Shown: positions 1 through 10,853, counted from the stretch's first letter. The stretch: 20,752 nucleotides of DNA from Saccoglossus kowalevskii (GCF_000003605.2 NW_003138322.1:325327-346078); one strand, 5' to 3'. Numbers and translations: made by a program. The notes: generated from the sequence alone by a model not told the origin.

Positions 1-616
1 CAGCTCTGCATGCTGCGTTTGACGAGAATTTACACACACCTAGTATTTGTTTGCAGAATTTCAAATGTAACTGTTCAATTGGTGTTTTGTCCCATCTATT
101 ATTGTCTAGTATGTCATGTCCCCAAGTTGTTGATCCATATAACAAAATTGGTTTAATACATATCTGAAAAAGGTGCATAAATGTTCTACAGTCAGTCTCT
201 CTTGGCATTGCTTTCAACAGTGCATACATTGCTCTAGTAGCTTTGTTTGTTAAACATTGTCTTGTTTCTTGGAACTTTCCATTTGATTGTAAAGTTATAC
301 CTAAATAAATATAAGAATTGACACAACTTATATTTTGTTCTTGGAATTGAAATAACTCTCTCTTTCTCATTGTTCCCTTTTTGAAAATCATAACTTTGGT
401 TTTATTAAGATTTACCTGGAGTTTCCATTTGTGGCAGTATTCAGATAGCTTATTTAATGCATTTTGCAAACCTAATTGTGTTGTTGAAATCAATACTAGG
501 TCATCTGCATAAAATAGAGAGTTAATTTTATAATTATTTAATGTTACCTGGTTTACTGAATCTTTTAATGTGTCGTTCAAGTCATTAACATAATTTATAT
601 GAATAGTATATGAATT
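1..616 (-). mobile_element. Non-LTR retrotransposon (LINE) reverse transcriptase, partial
   Basis: About 205 codons are open on the minus strand from a TGA at 617-619 to the left edge, with no stop or frameshift. Reading from high to low coordinates, the frame gives YVNDLNDTL near 595-570, then LFYADDLVLIS with the catalytic YADD at 500-511, then WKLQVNLNKTKVMIF around 430-385, then NSYIYLGITLQSNGKF, and finally HLKFCKQILGVCKFSSN at the edge. The order and spacing match the palm and thumb of LINE reverse transcriptases, which copy their own RNA at a nicked target site. The YADD aspartates, the helix after them and the YLGI motif are present. The more N-terminal palm motifs and any endonuclease are missing because homology stops abruptly near 600, which suits the 5' truncation common in LINE insertions. 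The 3' end lies outside the window. The intact frame suggests a fairly young copy. I cannot assign the clade (CR1, Jockey and relatives are possible). Confidence 0.92.
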
Positions 617-619
617 TCA

Positions 620-2170
620 ACACAGCTCTTATCCAAAGTTTTTTCACACAATACCTCGTAAGTTTAAGAAGTTTGAAATCTTTGTAGAACCCCAATCTAG
701 CCACTACTTGTGGTCGGTTAGAAACTCCTTGGGTTATGATCACAAAAATTAAACATACTAGTGTGAAAAATTATTTTTCTTAGGTCTCCATTGAATCAAA
801 AGTACCAGAGGGTCTCATTTTTTTATTGCACATTTTTGTTGATTCTGTTGACAGAAGAACTCTTCTGTATGCTATTCACATTTTGGGAATTCTTCTAAAC
901 AAAGAGCATAGTTAAACTACACATGGTTTGCCCATCAATTCTGGCAATTCATAGCATTCCATTTCCTCAATTTTGCACAACAATTGATATGATGTCAAAC
1001 TTTATCTATAATCCTTTGCTGAAGAATCGAGATGGTAAAAAGTTGAATATCTAAGGAATGAAAAATGATATAAAATTAACTATAACTGAATTCTCCTATA
1101 TTTGTGGAGCTCTTTCATCTGGAAGTTTTATGTTGTTTGCCTAGACAGCCCCTTTAAGCAATTAAAATGTTGGTATGATTATGTAAAAAAAACATTAGTA
1201 ACTATAGAAACCATTCTTGAAGTACACAGACCCTATCAAATAACTGAAATTTTGTAACATAATGATACCATAAAGCAGAATAGCTAAATAAATAACATTA
1301 GAAGTCACCCTGTTTAATGTATGTTGATATAAATTAAGATTTAAGCGGTCAGGTCAAACCACTTTACTATGGCAGCAGGTATGGTAATTACTAAAGGTCG
1401 CTAGGAGTTTCACAAAACTTATAGACATCCAGTGAATAGCAAACCGAAACCTGATGGCCTGTATACCGTATTTGCTCTATTAGAAGTACATATACTCACG
1501 TAAATCACACAGGTATGCCTATCCATGGTTAAAATAAGTTTAATATTTTAACAAATCACAAATCAGTTATTTTTTCAAAATGTCCGTATTTGGTTCAATC
1601 ATTTAAGACAAAGAACCTAAGCATTTTCTGTTGAATTTATTATTTTACATCTAGAATATAGTGAATAATTAGAAATGTCCAATGTCGCTAGTTGTCATTT
1701 TGGACAAAAAGTCCTAAGCCACTTTTGAGACAACTAAACTTCTTAGTATACTACTTCTGAAACCCCCATCCACACACCCATTATAATATCTAAATCAAAC
1801 CTATCTTATTTGTGATTATGTTATCAGAAGAAGTGAATGTGACCTTTATAATCTGAAGTATTTTTAAAGGACAACTGTTCAGTATACATTTCAACTTATT
1901 TAAGGACAGAAAGTGAAGACATTATAAATATTGTAGTCTAACCCAAGCTGAAAAAGCAGGGTGTGAATTAACTGTAGCCCAAGGCACACAGACTACCAAA
2001 TCTTGTTTCGGGGCTGCCATTCTCCAAAAACAGTGACCAAACCAGACATTTATGTAGTTACAAAATATTAGTATTTCGTTTTAACACAATTTTAGCAAAA
2101 TGACATTTATTTATTTTTTATTCACACTTGCATGGCTATAGGCACAATGTACCTACTAATCCTGAGGGAA
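620..2170. other. AT-rich stretch with no recognised feature
   Basis: No open frame of interest, no tandem repeat and no inverted repeat stands out on either strand. Short A/T runs are common. The right end, from about 2100, leads into the hairpin-headed repeat array. Confidence 0.5.
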
Positions 2171-2680
2171 TACCAAATAATCCCAAACTTCACAGTAACC
2201 TTTGAGAAATCTTTGTAGTTCATAAATAAACACTGACTGGTTGTTATTACTAAAATGGCTGCCAGTCGGCCATCTTGAATCAGATCATGAAACAAATGCA
2301 TGTCTGATATGATGTAACGTGTACCCAAGTTTAAAAATTGATTGGTTCAGGCATTTAGATCTATAGATAATCAAAACAAAATGGCTACAAGTGGCCATTT
2401 TTAACCTGATCCGAAAAGGTCCTATTATGTTCAATGTATGTACATAGTTCAAACCAAATCTGCCAACACATGGCGGAGATTTGATTCAGGAATGATGAAA
2501 ATGTGTGATTTTAATATACTTTTGGCCTCAAAATGGCTACCATTTGACTGTCAGGAAATGGAATCATGTAACAAATGTATATGCGTATATCTGATATAAT
2601 AATGTCTTATGCATGTGTAGGTCTGAATTTGATCGGTCCAAGCATTTGTGAGATACTGATTATATCACACACACAAACCA
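2171..2680 (+). repeat. Three tandem copies of an ATGGC-hairpin-headed repeat
   Basis: Three degenerate units begin with a short hairpin at 2252-2276, 2378-2401 and 2531-2545. The first has arms AAAATGGCTG and CGGCCATCTT around CCAGT. The others have arms AAAATGGC/GCCATTTT and AAATGG/CCATTT. Spacing is about 126 and 153 bp. The text after hairpins 1 and 3 is alignable: ATCATGAAACAAATGCAT against ATCATGTAACAAATGTAT, then TTGATTGGTTCAGGCATTTAG against TTGATCGGTCCAAGCATTTG. The text after hairpin 2 (AGGTCCTATTATGTTCAATG) matches the separate copy at 10317-10420. This looks like a dispersed repeat amplified locally. No protein is implied; the open frames across it are short and frame-independent. 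Confidence 0.7.
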
Positions 2681-3555
2681 TACAGACACACTATCTGTCA
2701 TTTCCATACCAAGTTCAATTTAAATTTGTTAAAGCATGCCAGGGCAAAGGTAATACATCAAACTGACAATCACACGTCTCCCAAATATGTTGCCATTTCC
2801 ACCAACTGTGGCAATAAACATGTCTGAAAAATGACACACATACAGATGGATTCATATGAACGGATCTAAATTATCATCCCTATTTTCAAGCATATCTGAG
2901 ACTAAAAACAACTAGAACCAGTTTGAAAACTGCCTTTTGTTTTTTAACAATAAACAGTCAAAACTATTTCATTTTACTCTTAGCAAAAATTCAAATCTTC
3001 CTGATATTTCTGTTTCTATTTTCTGTCTGTGTGCCAACCACCCCCACCCCACCCCCCTCAATCATGTTGATGACAACAGCATCCATTGACAAATGAAATA
3101 TTGGGTTAGAGAATAAAAATGATCAGTTGTATCATGGTAATGGTATCCACTGAAATACACACATCTGCAATTAGAGAAAAATAAATACCTGAATTTGTGT
3201 TTCAATAACATCTTCACTCCAGACAATACACAATCAGAGAGTTAATGTACAAATACAGGGTTGCCTTACAAGGTCAACTTGAACTGTAGGTGGTGAATTT
3301 GCACTAATTTTGTATCATTTGATGCACTGATAACAGACAGGTAGAAAGAAAATACCGATAGCAGACAGTTAATTTTCCCCTTGTCATCCTTCTGGCAAAA
3401 AACCTGTAACTTTACATACAGCAAGAAATTGTATTCAACTATCCAATTTTTGTAGTGGAAAAGACAGGAGGGAATCACCCCACACGCAGTTCTGCTGACG
3501 AAATGTCAATTGTTATCATAGTATCAATGTAATCAGTATAATAATTAACTTTAGG
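2681..3555. other. Unannotated AT-rich stretch with a C-rich tract
   Basis: Nothing coding is recognisable. A cytosine-rich simple-sequence run lies at about 3039-3058. The 70-codon minus-strand frame at 3266-3478 has no recognisable motif and no supporting splice or start context. Confidence 0.45.
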
Positions 3556-3642
3556 TTTTCAATAACAAAAAGCGGCTGACTATGCTGTCCATACCGAACA
3601 CGAAGTACTGACAAGAATAACACTTTTAACCCTTATTATGAG
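3556..3642 (+). repeat. Dispersed repeat, left part; seed of the 38-bp satellite
   Basis: This block runs from TTTCAATAACAAAAAGCGGC through GTACTGACAAGAATAACAC. It matches 8016-8109 almost base for base, with a few substitutions (AAGCGG against AAGAGG, CTGTCC against CCGTCC). At the second locus the block is followed by just one satellite-like unit. Here it is followed by about 26. The block is therefore a dispersed repeat whose right part was amplified at this locus. Confidence 0.8.
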
Positions 3643-4630
3643 CCATAGATTTCCATATACGGTATAACACCTATTTTGAGGCATAGATTTCCACATATGT
3701 TTTAACACCTATTTTGAGCCATAGATTTCCACATACGTTTTAACACCTATTTTGATCCATAGAATTCCACATATGTTTTAACACCTATTTTGAGGCATAG
3801 ATTTCCACATATGTTTTAACACCTATTTTGAGCCATAGATTTCCACATACGTTTTAACACCTATTTTGATCCATAGAATTCCACATATGTTTTAACACCT
3901 ATTTTGAGGCATAGATTTCCACATATGTTTTAACACCTATTTTGAGGCATAGATTTCCACATACGTTTTAACACCTATTTTGAGCCATAGATTTCCACAT
4001 ACGGTATAACACCTATTTTGAGGCATAGATTTCCACATATGTTTTAACACCTATTTTGAGCCATAGATTTCCACATACGTTTTAACACCTATTTTGATCC
4101 ATAGAATTCCACATACGTTTTAACACCTATTTTGAGCCATAGATTTCCACATACGGTATAACACCTATTTTGAGCCATAGATTTTTACATACGTTTCAAC
4201 ACAGCCATAAATTTCCACATATGTTTTAACACCTATTTTGATCCATAGATTTCCACATACGGTATATAACACCTATTTTGAGCCATAGATTTCCACATAC
4301 GGTATAACACCTATTTTGAGCCATAGATTTTTACATACGTTTCAACACAGCCATAGATTTCCACATACGTTTTAACACCATTTTGATCCATAGATTTCCA
4401 CATACGTTTTAACACCTATTTTGAGGCATAGATTTCCACATATGTTTTAACACCTATTTTGAGCCATAGATTTCCACATACGTTTTAATACCTATTTTGA
4501 GCCATATAATTCTACATACGGTTTAACACCTATATTAAGCCATAGATTTCCACATACGTTTTCGCGCCTATTTTGAGCTATAGATTTCCACATACCTTTT
4601 AACTCCTATTATACGTTTTGAGCCATAAGA
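3620..4630 (+). repeat. 38-bp satellite array, about 26 copies
   Basis: The unit is about 38 bp and contains AACACCTATTTTGAGCCATAG followed by ATTTCCACATACGTTTT. Successive CCATAG/GCATAG anchors fall 38 bp apart (about 3643, 3681, 3719, 3757 and so on). Three variants recur: GGCATAG...CATATG, GCCATAG...CATACG and TCCATAGAATTCC. They form a 114-bp trimer higher-order unit repeated at about 3680-3793 and 3794-3907. A shortened ~30-bp unit (TTTTTACATACG then TTTCAACACAGCC) occurs at about 4180-4210 and 4326-4356, each time after the same neighbour, so a block of several units was also duplicated. The right end decays from about 4500. All units lie in the same orientation. Confidence 0.95.
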
Positions 4631-7594
4631 CTATATATTTGGACTATATTGTCTTAAATTTATAAGAGACAATTTTCCAAAAATTGTTGGAGAAACCGGT
4701 TACCAGTACCTAACGATACATTAAAACATGTCTGAAAATGAGAATGAGGTGCAAAAACAAATATGCCAAGATATATAGCGTTTGAAATTGAATACTTGGG
4801 TCAATGCCTTCAAAACACTAAATAAATCCAAATAACATTCAAGTGATTGGGAAATAAATCAAAATGAAAAAATGATTTATATTATAAAAGCAGAGTGTCA
4901 ATGGTTCAAGGTAGAACCAGTAATATAGTCAAATATTGATTGTCAATTAACACCTTATTATACCTCATCGCCAAGCTGATAGATAGTGTTGACCAATGGT
5001 CAATATTTGATCATAGAAACTGGTATGAGAACGCTTATTCTTTTTCACAGCTGCACACACCTGACAAATGTGTGTGTTTACAATATAAATATGGCAGGAA
5101 AAGCATTAGAATTCAGTTCAAGATACACTCGTATGTTACTGAGCACATGTGCAATGCATTATGTGAGTAAATTAGATTAATATAATAGGAAAATATTACT
5201 GGAAAGTTAATAAATTACAATTTTTTCTTTTTTTTAATTTGGATTCAAATCAAAAACAATATTTGAGTTGTGTAACTAATTTTGAGATAACCAGTTGCCG
5301 TGATGGAGAGAATTTAAATTATAATAAATACAGTTTCTGAGTATATTTATGTCTGTGATGTCAGAAATCTTAGTATTCTGTAATATATTTGAAACTGAGC
5401 AACTTGCAATGTTCTGAATCAAACTAATTCAGCGGTACCGGTACATTATCTTACCGCATGTGGCTCCTGTGTGGCAAATACATTCATTAAATAAAATTCA
5501 TTCATATGTGCATGACAAATATCACATATATTTAAAGCAAAGGCAGACACTATTTGTTATATTTTCACAAAATGATGCATTAGATAATTATAAAAGACAA
5601 AGAGGACAATGTCTGTTATTTTTATACGCGAAACGATAAAATATATAGACATCGACTATTGGCAATAATTAGATATATTCATGAACTATAGAAATTATGA
5701 AAGAAAAATTCCCACAGAAAAATTCCACCATTTTCCTTTTTAAGCGTTAATTGGCCATAGAGACAAAAAAGAAAGTGCCAATAAAGTAAACATTCTATTT
5801 CATTATTTCAGCACTGATTTGTTAACGTAAAATTAAGACAAAAAATGAATTTCACAACATCCAAATCAGTGATACCACTTCAGGAGCATGTTGTTGAACA
5901 AAACTATTTTTCAAAAGTCCACCTCGCTATACTATACAGTATGCCCCAAAACATAAATTGTAAGGTTCCAATATAACATGCACTTCAAAAACCAATTGGG
6001 TAGGTCGGATTTTTTTCCCCTTCTATTTATGAGATTATTTTTATGTATTTTGCTTATTAGTTAAGTGACAAGTTTGATGATGTTTTACAGTAAAATATCA
6101 CCAATTTGAACAAAATTCTGGACATTAAGGTTATTTCATTCACATCTCATTCAAATCTCAAATTTGTCACACTTTGTATCATTTTTCATGTTTGGGCAAA
6201 ACTTTAGGGAAGGAAATAAACTTTAGATTAAAGTAGGATTATCGGAACCACACTTATTTTCATTTGACCTTATGGTGATGATCAATGACCTCTTTATGCA
6301 TCTAAAACAACTGAAGTATGGCAACTTATAACTAGCACTTCAGCAAAATTACACATTTAAACCAAAAGACTCTTCAAATTCAGTAAATAAAAGTAATAAA
6401 ATTACACATAAAAGGCAAATATTAATTCTTTTTGAATTAGAGGCATTGTCAACAATTACAGACAAACCAAAGAACAACTACAAACTGTTGAAGTAACCAA
6501 AGTTCTTAGAATCTTACTTTCTGTGAAATCCTATATCAAAAAACATGCTTGGGAGCAAGACAGAAAGGTCAAGGCAACCTGAGTATTAAATAAACCAATA
6601 TAATAGATCTGGACAGAATATTCAGTAAGTGCAGGTCAAAAGTCATATACATACTTAAAATGCCATAGATCACCATAGCAGAGAAGCATCACATACTGAA
6701 CACCCATAATAATGAACAAAAGTTTTTCTGTAGATATGGTTAGCTATTTTTGGAAAATCGGATGCTGTTTTTAGTTTCATCCAGTCAAGATATTCAGATT
6801 TACAATACTTTAAGCAGCCAAATTACAATTTTGCACTACTGAGCAAGGTTACTGCACATATTTGCAAAGCATTATTGGAGATAACATCCCACTAACTCAA
6901 ATATTAATTTTTTTAAATGTTTTAACAATATTAGAATTCATTTCAATAATTATATACATTTTCTTTTCATTTCACCAAACAAAATTTTGAGAAATTAAGA
7001 AATAATTTCACCATAGAAACCAATGCAAAAATGCACGTTTTGACCATTTTCAATGAGAATAGAGTTAATTTTTTTTTTCAATTTTCGGTATCCTTATGGC
7101 ATGAATCCACAACAATGAGCGCATGACAAAAGTGACAAATATTCATCAATTTGCCTAGAACCTCCTAAACTGATAGATACCATATACCTGTACATATTTC
7201 ATGAAACAATGTACCATATGTTAGTACTATGCATTATTTATGAACCCTTAACTTCACACTGTCACATTTATAGATACTTTTCTGAAAGTATTGTTACATC
7301 CATAACAGCAATAATTAGTTTTAATATTCATTGCTTACATATTTTTAGAAAAATAATTGAGAAACTTCTCAAGCATTCATGCACACTTCATTCGCCAATG
7401 CTAAGGGTCTGGATCGGGTCTTAAAAACGAGTCAGATTTAGCTTGTACTTACCTGTTTCCAATCATTCGCGCACGTTTTCTTAGCATGGCCTAACACTAA
7501 AGCTTGTGCTAAGGAATGTAACTATTTGTAGAAAAAAAAACTTCCAGAAAGTTACTTATATGACCATGTTTTGTTTTTGTTTTAATTCCAACAC
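4631..7594. other. Long AT-rich stretch, no recognised gene
   Basis: I see no protein family, RNA gene or tandem repeat here. The two overlapping frames at 4940-5180 have no recognisable motif. The one structure worth noting is on the minus strand at 7453-7521: a 69-bp stretch with an AG acceptor after a nine-T tract at its upstream end and a GTAAGT donor downstream. It is discussed as a candidate exon in the findings and is not asserted as a gene. Confidence 0.45.
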
Positions 7595-8000
7595 CACATT
7601 TTAAATTTTATTTTTTTTAATTGTTTTTGTTCCAGGCGACAGTTCCGAACATTGAATGTCACTGTTGTCTCTCCTGACTTTTTTTTTTGTATGTGCTGTT
7701 AGTGCTGACACATAGAGCATTTTTGCCACAGAACTCATATTCATGTTTGGGAATACATGAAAGGGCTGATCAGCCATCTTCATATCCAATGAACCTTAAT
7801 CAAGGTTCCTCCAAAGTCGCATTCGTTAGTGAATGAATCTCGGCCAGTGGAATTGGCCTTCTGATTGAGTCTGTGGCACACTCACCAAGGGTAGGGGTCG
7901 ACACTTTTTGATATTCAGCCTAAGATAGGATTTGAACTTGGGTCTATCGATCACGAGTCTGATGCCACAACTATGCTACCAGTGACTGGTGAAGTTGAGA
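7595..8000 (-). mobile_element. tRNA-derived SINE, copy 1 (with tRNA-like head)
   Basis: Read on the minus strand, the element starts with a tRNA-like head. An A-box-like TAGCATAGTTG lies at about 7968-7978, and a B-box-like AAGTTCAAATCC at 7928-7939 (GTTCAAATC fits GWTCRANNC). The spacing suits an RNA polymerase III internal promoter. A body of about 300 bp follows, then GGAGAGACAACAGTGACATT and an A-rich tail at about 7598-7633. A second copy at 9082-9492 is alignable over the whole body in the same orientation. SINEs are non-autonomous and rely on a LINE reverse transcriptase; I cannot say whether the LINE at the left edge is the partner. Target-site duplications are not clear. The open frame at 7601-7789 is a by-product of the element. 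Confidence 0.8.
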
Positions 8001-8015
8001 ACAGATGTTCAAGAT

Positions 8016-8109
8016 TTCAATAACAAAAAGAGGCTGACTATGCCGTCCATACAGAACAGGAAGTACTGACAAGAATAACACCTATTTTGAGCCATAGATT
8101 TCCACATAG
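8016..8109 (+). repeat. Unexpanded copy of the dispersed repeat at 3556
   Basis: The sequence from TTTCAATAACAAAAAGAGGC to GAATAACACC matches 3556-3628. It is followed by a single 38-bp-type unit, CTATTTTGAGCCATAG then ATTTCCACATA, ending at about 8109. This is the same order as at the satellite locus but without expansion. It begins about 15 bp beyond the SINE head, so the SINE and this repeat are neighbours. Confidence 0.85.
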
Positions 8110-8705
8110 GTCATGCAAATACAATATAAGCTTTGATTGTTTTCTGCTATGCTATTAGTCAGAGTAAAGTGACTGACTTGTAGGGAATTATGACAGCTAT
8201 AGGAATTCCACTGTGCTCACAAAGTATGCATTACATTTGAAAGATCATTACATATCACCATGCATGGTTAGGAGTCGTACGCTATCATCTATCCTTCCTT
8301 GGTAGTGACAGCATTTGAAACAAAGACAGAATTCAATACTCTCCTCCACGGATTCCGTGCCTAGAATTTTACAGTGGAACTGACAAGTTTAGAACATTCT
8401 GACCCAACAATTTTGATGGCTGTAAAAATGATAAAATACTGTTTGCGATGGCAATTATGGTGGGGAATTTCCTTGTCAGTCATCAAAACAACATATTACT
8501 TCCACTTTCATTTGTGGTCATATATTGGGGAGGGCAGCATTTAAGCAGGGCCAAACACTTATTCAACTTGCAGACCCTGCAGACCACTTTGATATTTCAC
8601 TGAGTAGAGATCTCAATCCCAACAATATGGTGCACGTTCAATGTACCACTTTATATCAATCACATATACACATACTTTAATTAACAGAACCACAAATACA
8701 ACTCT
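8110..8705. other. Stretch with no recognised feature
   Basis: No motif, repeat or family signature was recognised. The minus-strand frame at 8613-8870 overlaps the degenerate repeat at 8706-8826 and has no recognisable domain. Confidence 0.4.
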
Positions 8706-8826
8706 GTATGCTGCCACCATAACATATGGAGTGTAATTTACGCTGCCTCTCATGCATTGGCAAACCACAGCAACGTATGCGGCCTCCCTAATGGATGGAA
8801 TAAAATTTACATGGCCTCCAATTGAA
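8706..8826 (+). repeat. Degenerate ~35-bp tandem repeat, about 3.3 units
   Basis: Units begin at 8706 (GTATGCTGCCACC), 8742 (GCTGCCTCTCATGC), 8775 (GTATGCGGCCTCCC) and 8811 (ATGGCCTCCA). Units 1 and 3 both end in a TGGA...AATTTAC block and are 36 bp long; unit 2 is 33 bp. Divergence is high, so the array is old or part of a larger repeat. Confidence 0.55.
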
Positions 8827-9081
8827 AAAGGATTCAAATAAAAATGACCACACACTTTATATTCCACCAATGGTCCATAATTATTTTTTTGGACACATTA
8901 ATTTGAAAATACTCCATTGGGAAATTTGCTCAATGGTGCTAACTCACAGACAAGGTAAGGTTGACCTTATATATCTGTTTTTAGGTATTTTTTCAAAATC
9001 AGGCAATAACAGTTGACAATTTTGGGCAAGGTAAAATGTCATAATAATATACATGCATGTAAACTGATAAATTTAAATACA

Positions 9082-9492
9082 TTTTTTTTAAATTTTTTTT
9101 TCTTTTTCTTTTATATTTTTTTTTTGTGCCAGGCGACAGTTCCGGACATTGAGTGTCACTGTTGTCTCTCCTGACTTTTTTTTGGTATGTGCAAATTGCA
9201 AGTGCTGGTGCTGACACATAGTGCATTTTTGACACAGAAGTCATATTCATGTTTGGGACTACATGACAGGGCTGTGCGGCCATCTTCCTATCAAATGGCA
9301 GTTTAATGCGCTATGCTGGCGTCAACCAGGCTCGGTCGAACACAAGCACCTGCAGACCTTAACCAAGGATCCCCCAAAGTCGCATTCGTTAAGTGAATGA
9401 ATCTTGGCCAGTGGAATTGGCCTTCCCATTGAGTCTGTGGCACACTCACCCAAGGTAGGGGGTCGACCCTTTTTGATATTCAGCCTGAGGTA
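9082..9492 (-). mobile_element. SINE, copy 2 (tRNA-like head lost)
   Basis: The body aligns to 7595-7920 in the same orientation. It shares GCCAGGCGACAGTTCCGGAC (plus-strand reading), the GGCCAGTGGAATTGGCC inverted repeat, and CACACTCACC before a GGGTCGACCCTTTTTGATAT block. An A/T tail of about 45 bp sits at the low-coordinate end (9082-9127). Similarity ends at about 9492, so the tRNA-like promoter region of copy 1 is missing; this suits 5' truncation during insertion. It has about 58 bp (about 9298-9355) not present in copy 1, either an insertion here or a deletion there. The flanking frame at 8999-9283 is a by-product. Confidence 0.8.
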
Positions 9493-10316
9493 GAAATTGA
9501 ATAAATAAATACAGTTGACTTTTGCACTCAAATTCAGTTCAGTATGTCAATACACTTGCAACACTTGTTGCAAATAGTCGCTAGTGTTTCCCCCTTCCAA
9601 TAGAACACACACACTCAACCATCCCGTTACACTGGTATAACATGTACACATCAGCTTATTCTTGTGTCAGCATAAAATGGATGCAAAAAACAGATATGAG
9701 CATGATAAATATATATTTCGTAGATATGTTAGGATACATTATAATATAATAGTATATTAAATCCAAATGAAAAAGGAGTAATTGAAAAATCATTAGAAAT
9801 ATGCAGGTGAAGCGAATACATGTATCCTATTGTTCCCCTTGCACAGGAAGTGTTATGTTAATATCTCTGACTATTCAATTCCACATTTATTGAAGGAGTC
9901 CGGATATACGACTATACAGTTAGTGCGCCTTTAGCTAAAGGATATTGGGATGTGAGCCCACATTTGTTAACACATGTACACACATTCTATTTTCTTCAGG
10001 CCAATATTAAAACACCCATGACAATCTTACGAATCAATGACCTAATATGTGTTTAAATGTGTTTAAAGAGAAAATGAAACACGGAAAGCTGAACGAACAT
10101 AGATGCACTTCAAAGTTTTACCAAGAAATTCCCCAAAACAAACCACAAAATAACGGGGGAATCCCCAGAAATGATGTTAATTGCACTTCCTAGACGAGAT
10201 TCGTCAAACCAATATATCTGTATATCTATGACATGATGTATAATGAATATTTAAAATTTGAACATAATCAGTCACAGCAAGTCAGATATATGGCACTAGA
10301 ACCACATGCATTAAAA
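9493..10316. other. Stretch with no recognised feature
   Basis: AT-rich sequence with no protein family, RNA gene or tandem structure that I can recognise on either strand. Confidence 0.4.
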
Positions 10317-10420
10317 CAAAATGGCCGCCAGTCGGCCATTTTGAATCTTATCTGAAAAACAAAATGATGTGCATCAAGGTCCTATAATGTCCAACGTACA
10401 AACCAAGTTTGAACAAAATC
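10317..10420 (+). repeat. Single copy of the ATGGC-hairpin repeat
   Basis: It begins with a perfect hairpin: arms CAAAATGGCCG (10317-10327) and CGGCCATTTTG (10333-10343) around a CCAGT loop. It continues with AAGGTCCTATAATGTCCAAC and CAAACCAAGTTTGAACAAAATC, matching the stretch after the second hairpin at 2378-2470. This copy has the best-preserved stem of the four in the window. Its right limit is uncertain. Confidence 0.75.
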
Positions 10421-10853
10421 TGCGTCCGAACGGGAACTAAAAATTATGACATCAATACCTTGGCTTGAAATTCGTGTTGACCATGAACCTGATTACTTTA
10501 GTGCCAATTAACAAATATTTTCCTTGAATATTATTCAATCAATTGGCTTCAGAAAAGATCAAGACCGGGAATACCTGAACAAGCATTCATCAATCCCACA
10601 CCATGGAATTATGAGACACTGTTGTTATTAAGGCTGTAATATGTTTCCATCAGTTGTACCATTAATCCAGTCTATAAATTTATTGAGAGATTAGTTTATA
10701 GCAACCTGTCACTGTTTGTCTGAGATAAGGAACTAAGCATGCAATAAGTGTGACCATTTATGACACCAAGAAAGAAAAATGAAATTTTCAAGAGAAGCAT
10801 GAATGTAGTTTTCTGAATCAACAACGATAAAGTAAGTTTTTTTTGCAATCCTT
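10421..10853. other. Stretch with no recognised feature
   Basis: Nothing coding or repetitive stands out between the hairpin repeat and the minisatellite. Confidence 0.4.

Noticed and set aside
3620-4630. CRISPR array
   Set aside because: The 38-bp units abut directly with no unique spacers, and the sequence context is eukaryotic.
4646-4680. ATTGTCT...AGACAAT inverted repeat as a regulatory hairpin
   Set aside because: Only seven paired bases with an AT-rich loop and no second copy.
5432-5457. GCGGTA...TACCGC inverted repeat
   Set aside because: Six-base arms are expected often by chance, and no other feature supports it.
7928-7985. Functional tRNA gene
   Set aside because: A and B boxes are present, but the acceptor stem and full cloverleaf are not, and the sequence runs into a SINE body with a second genomic copy.
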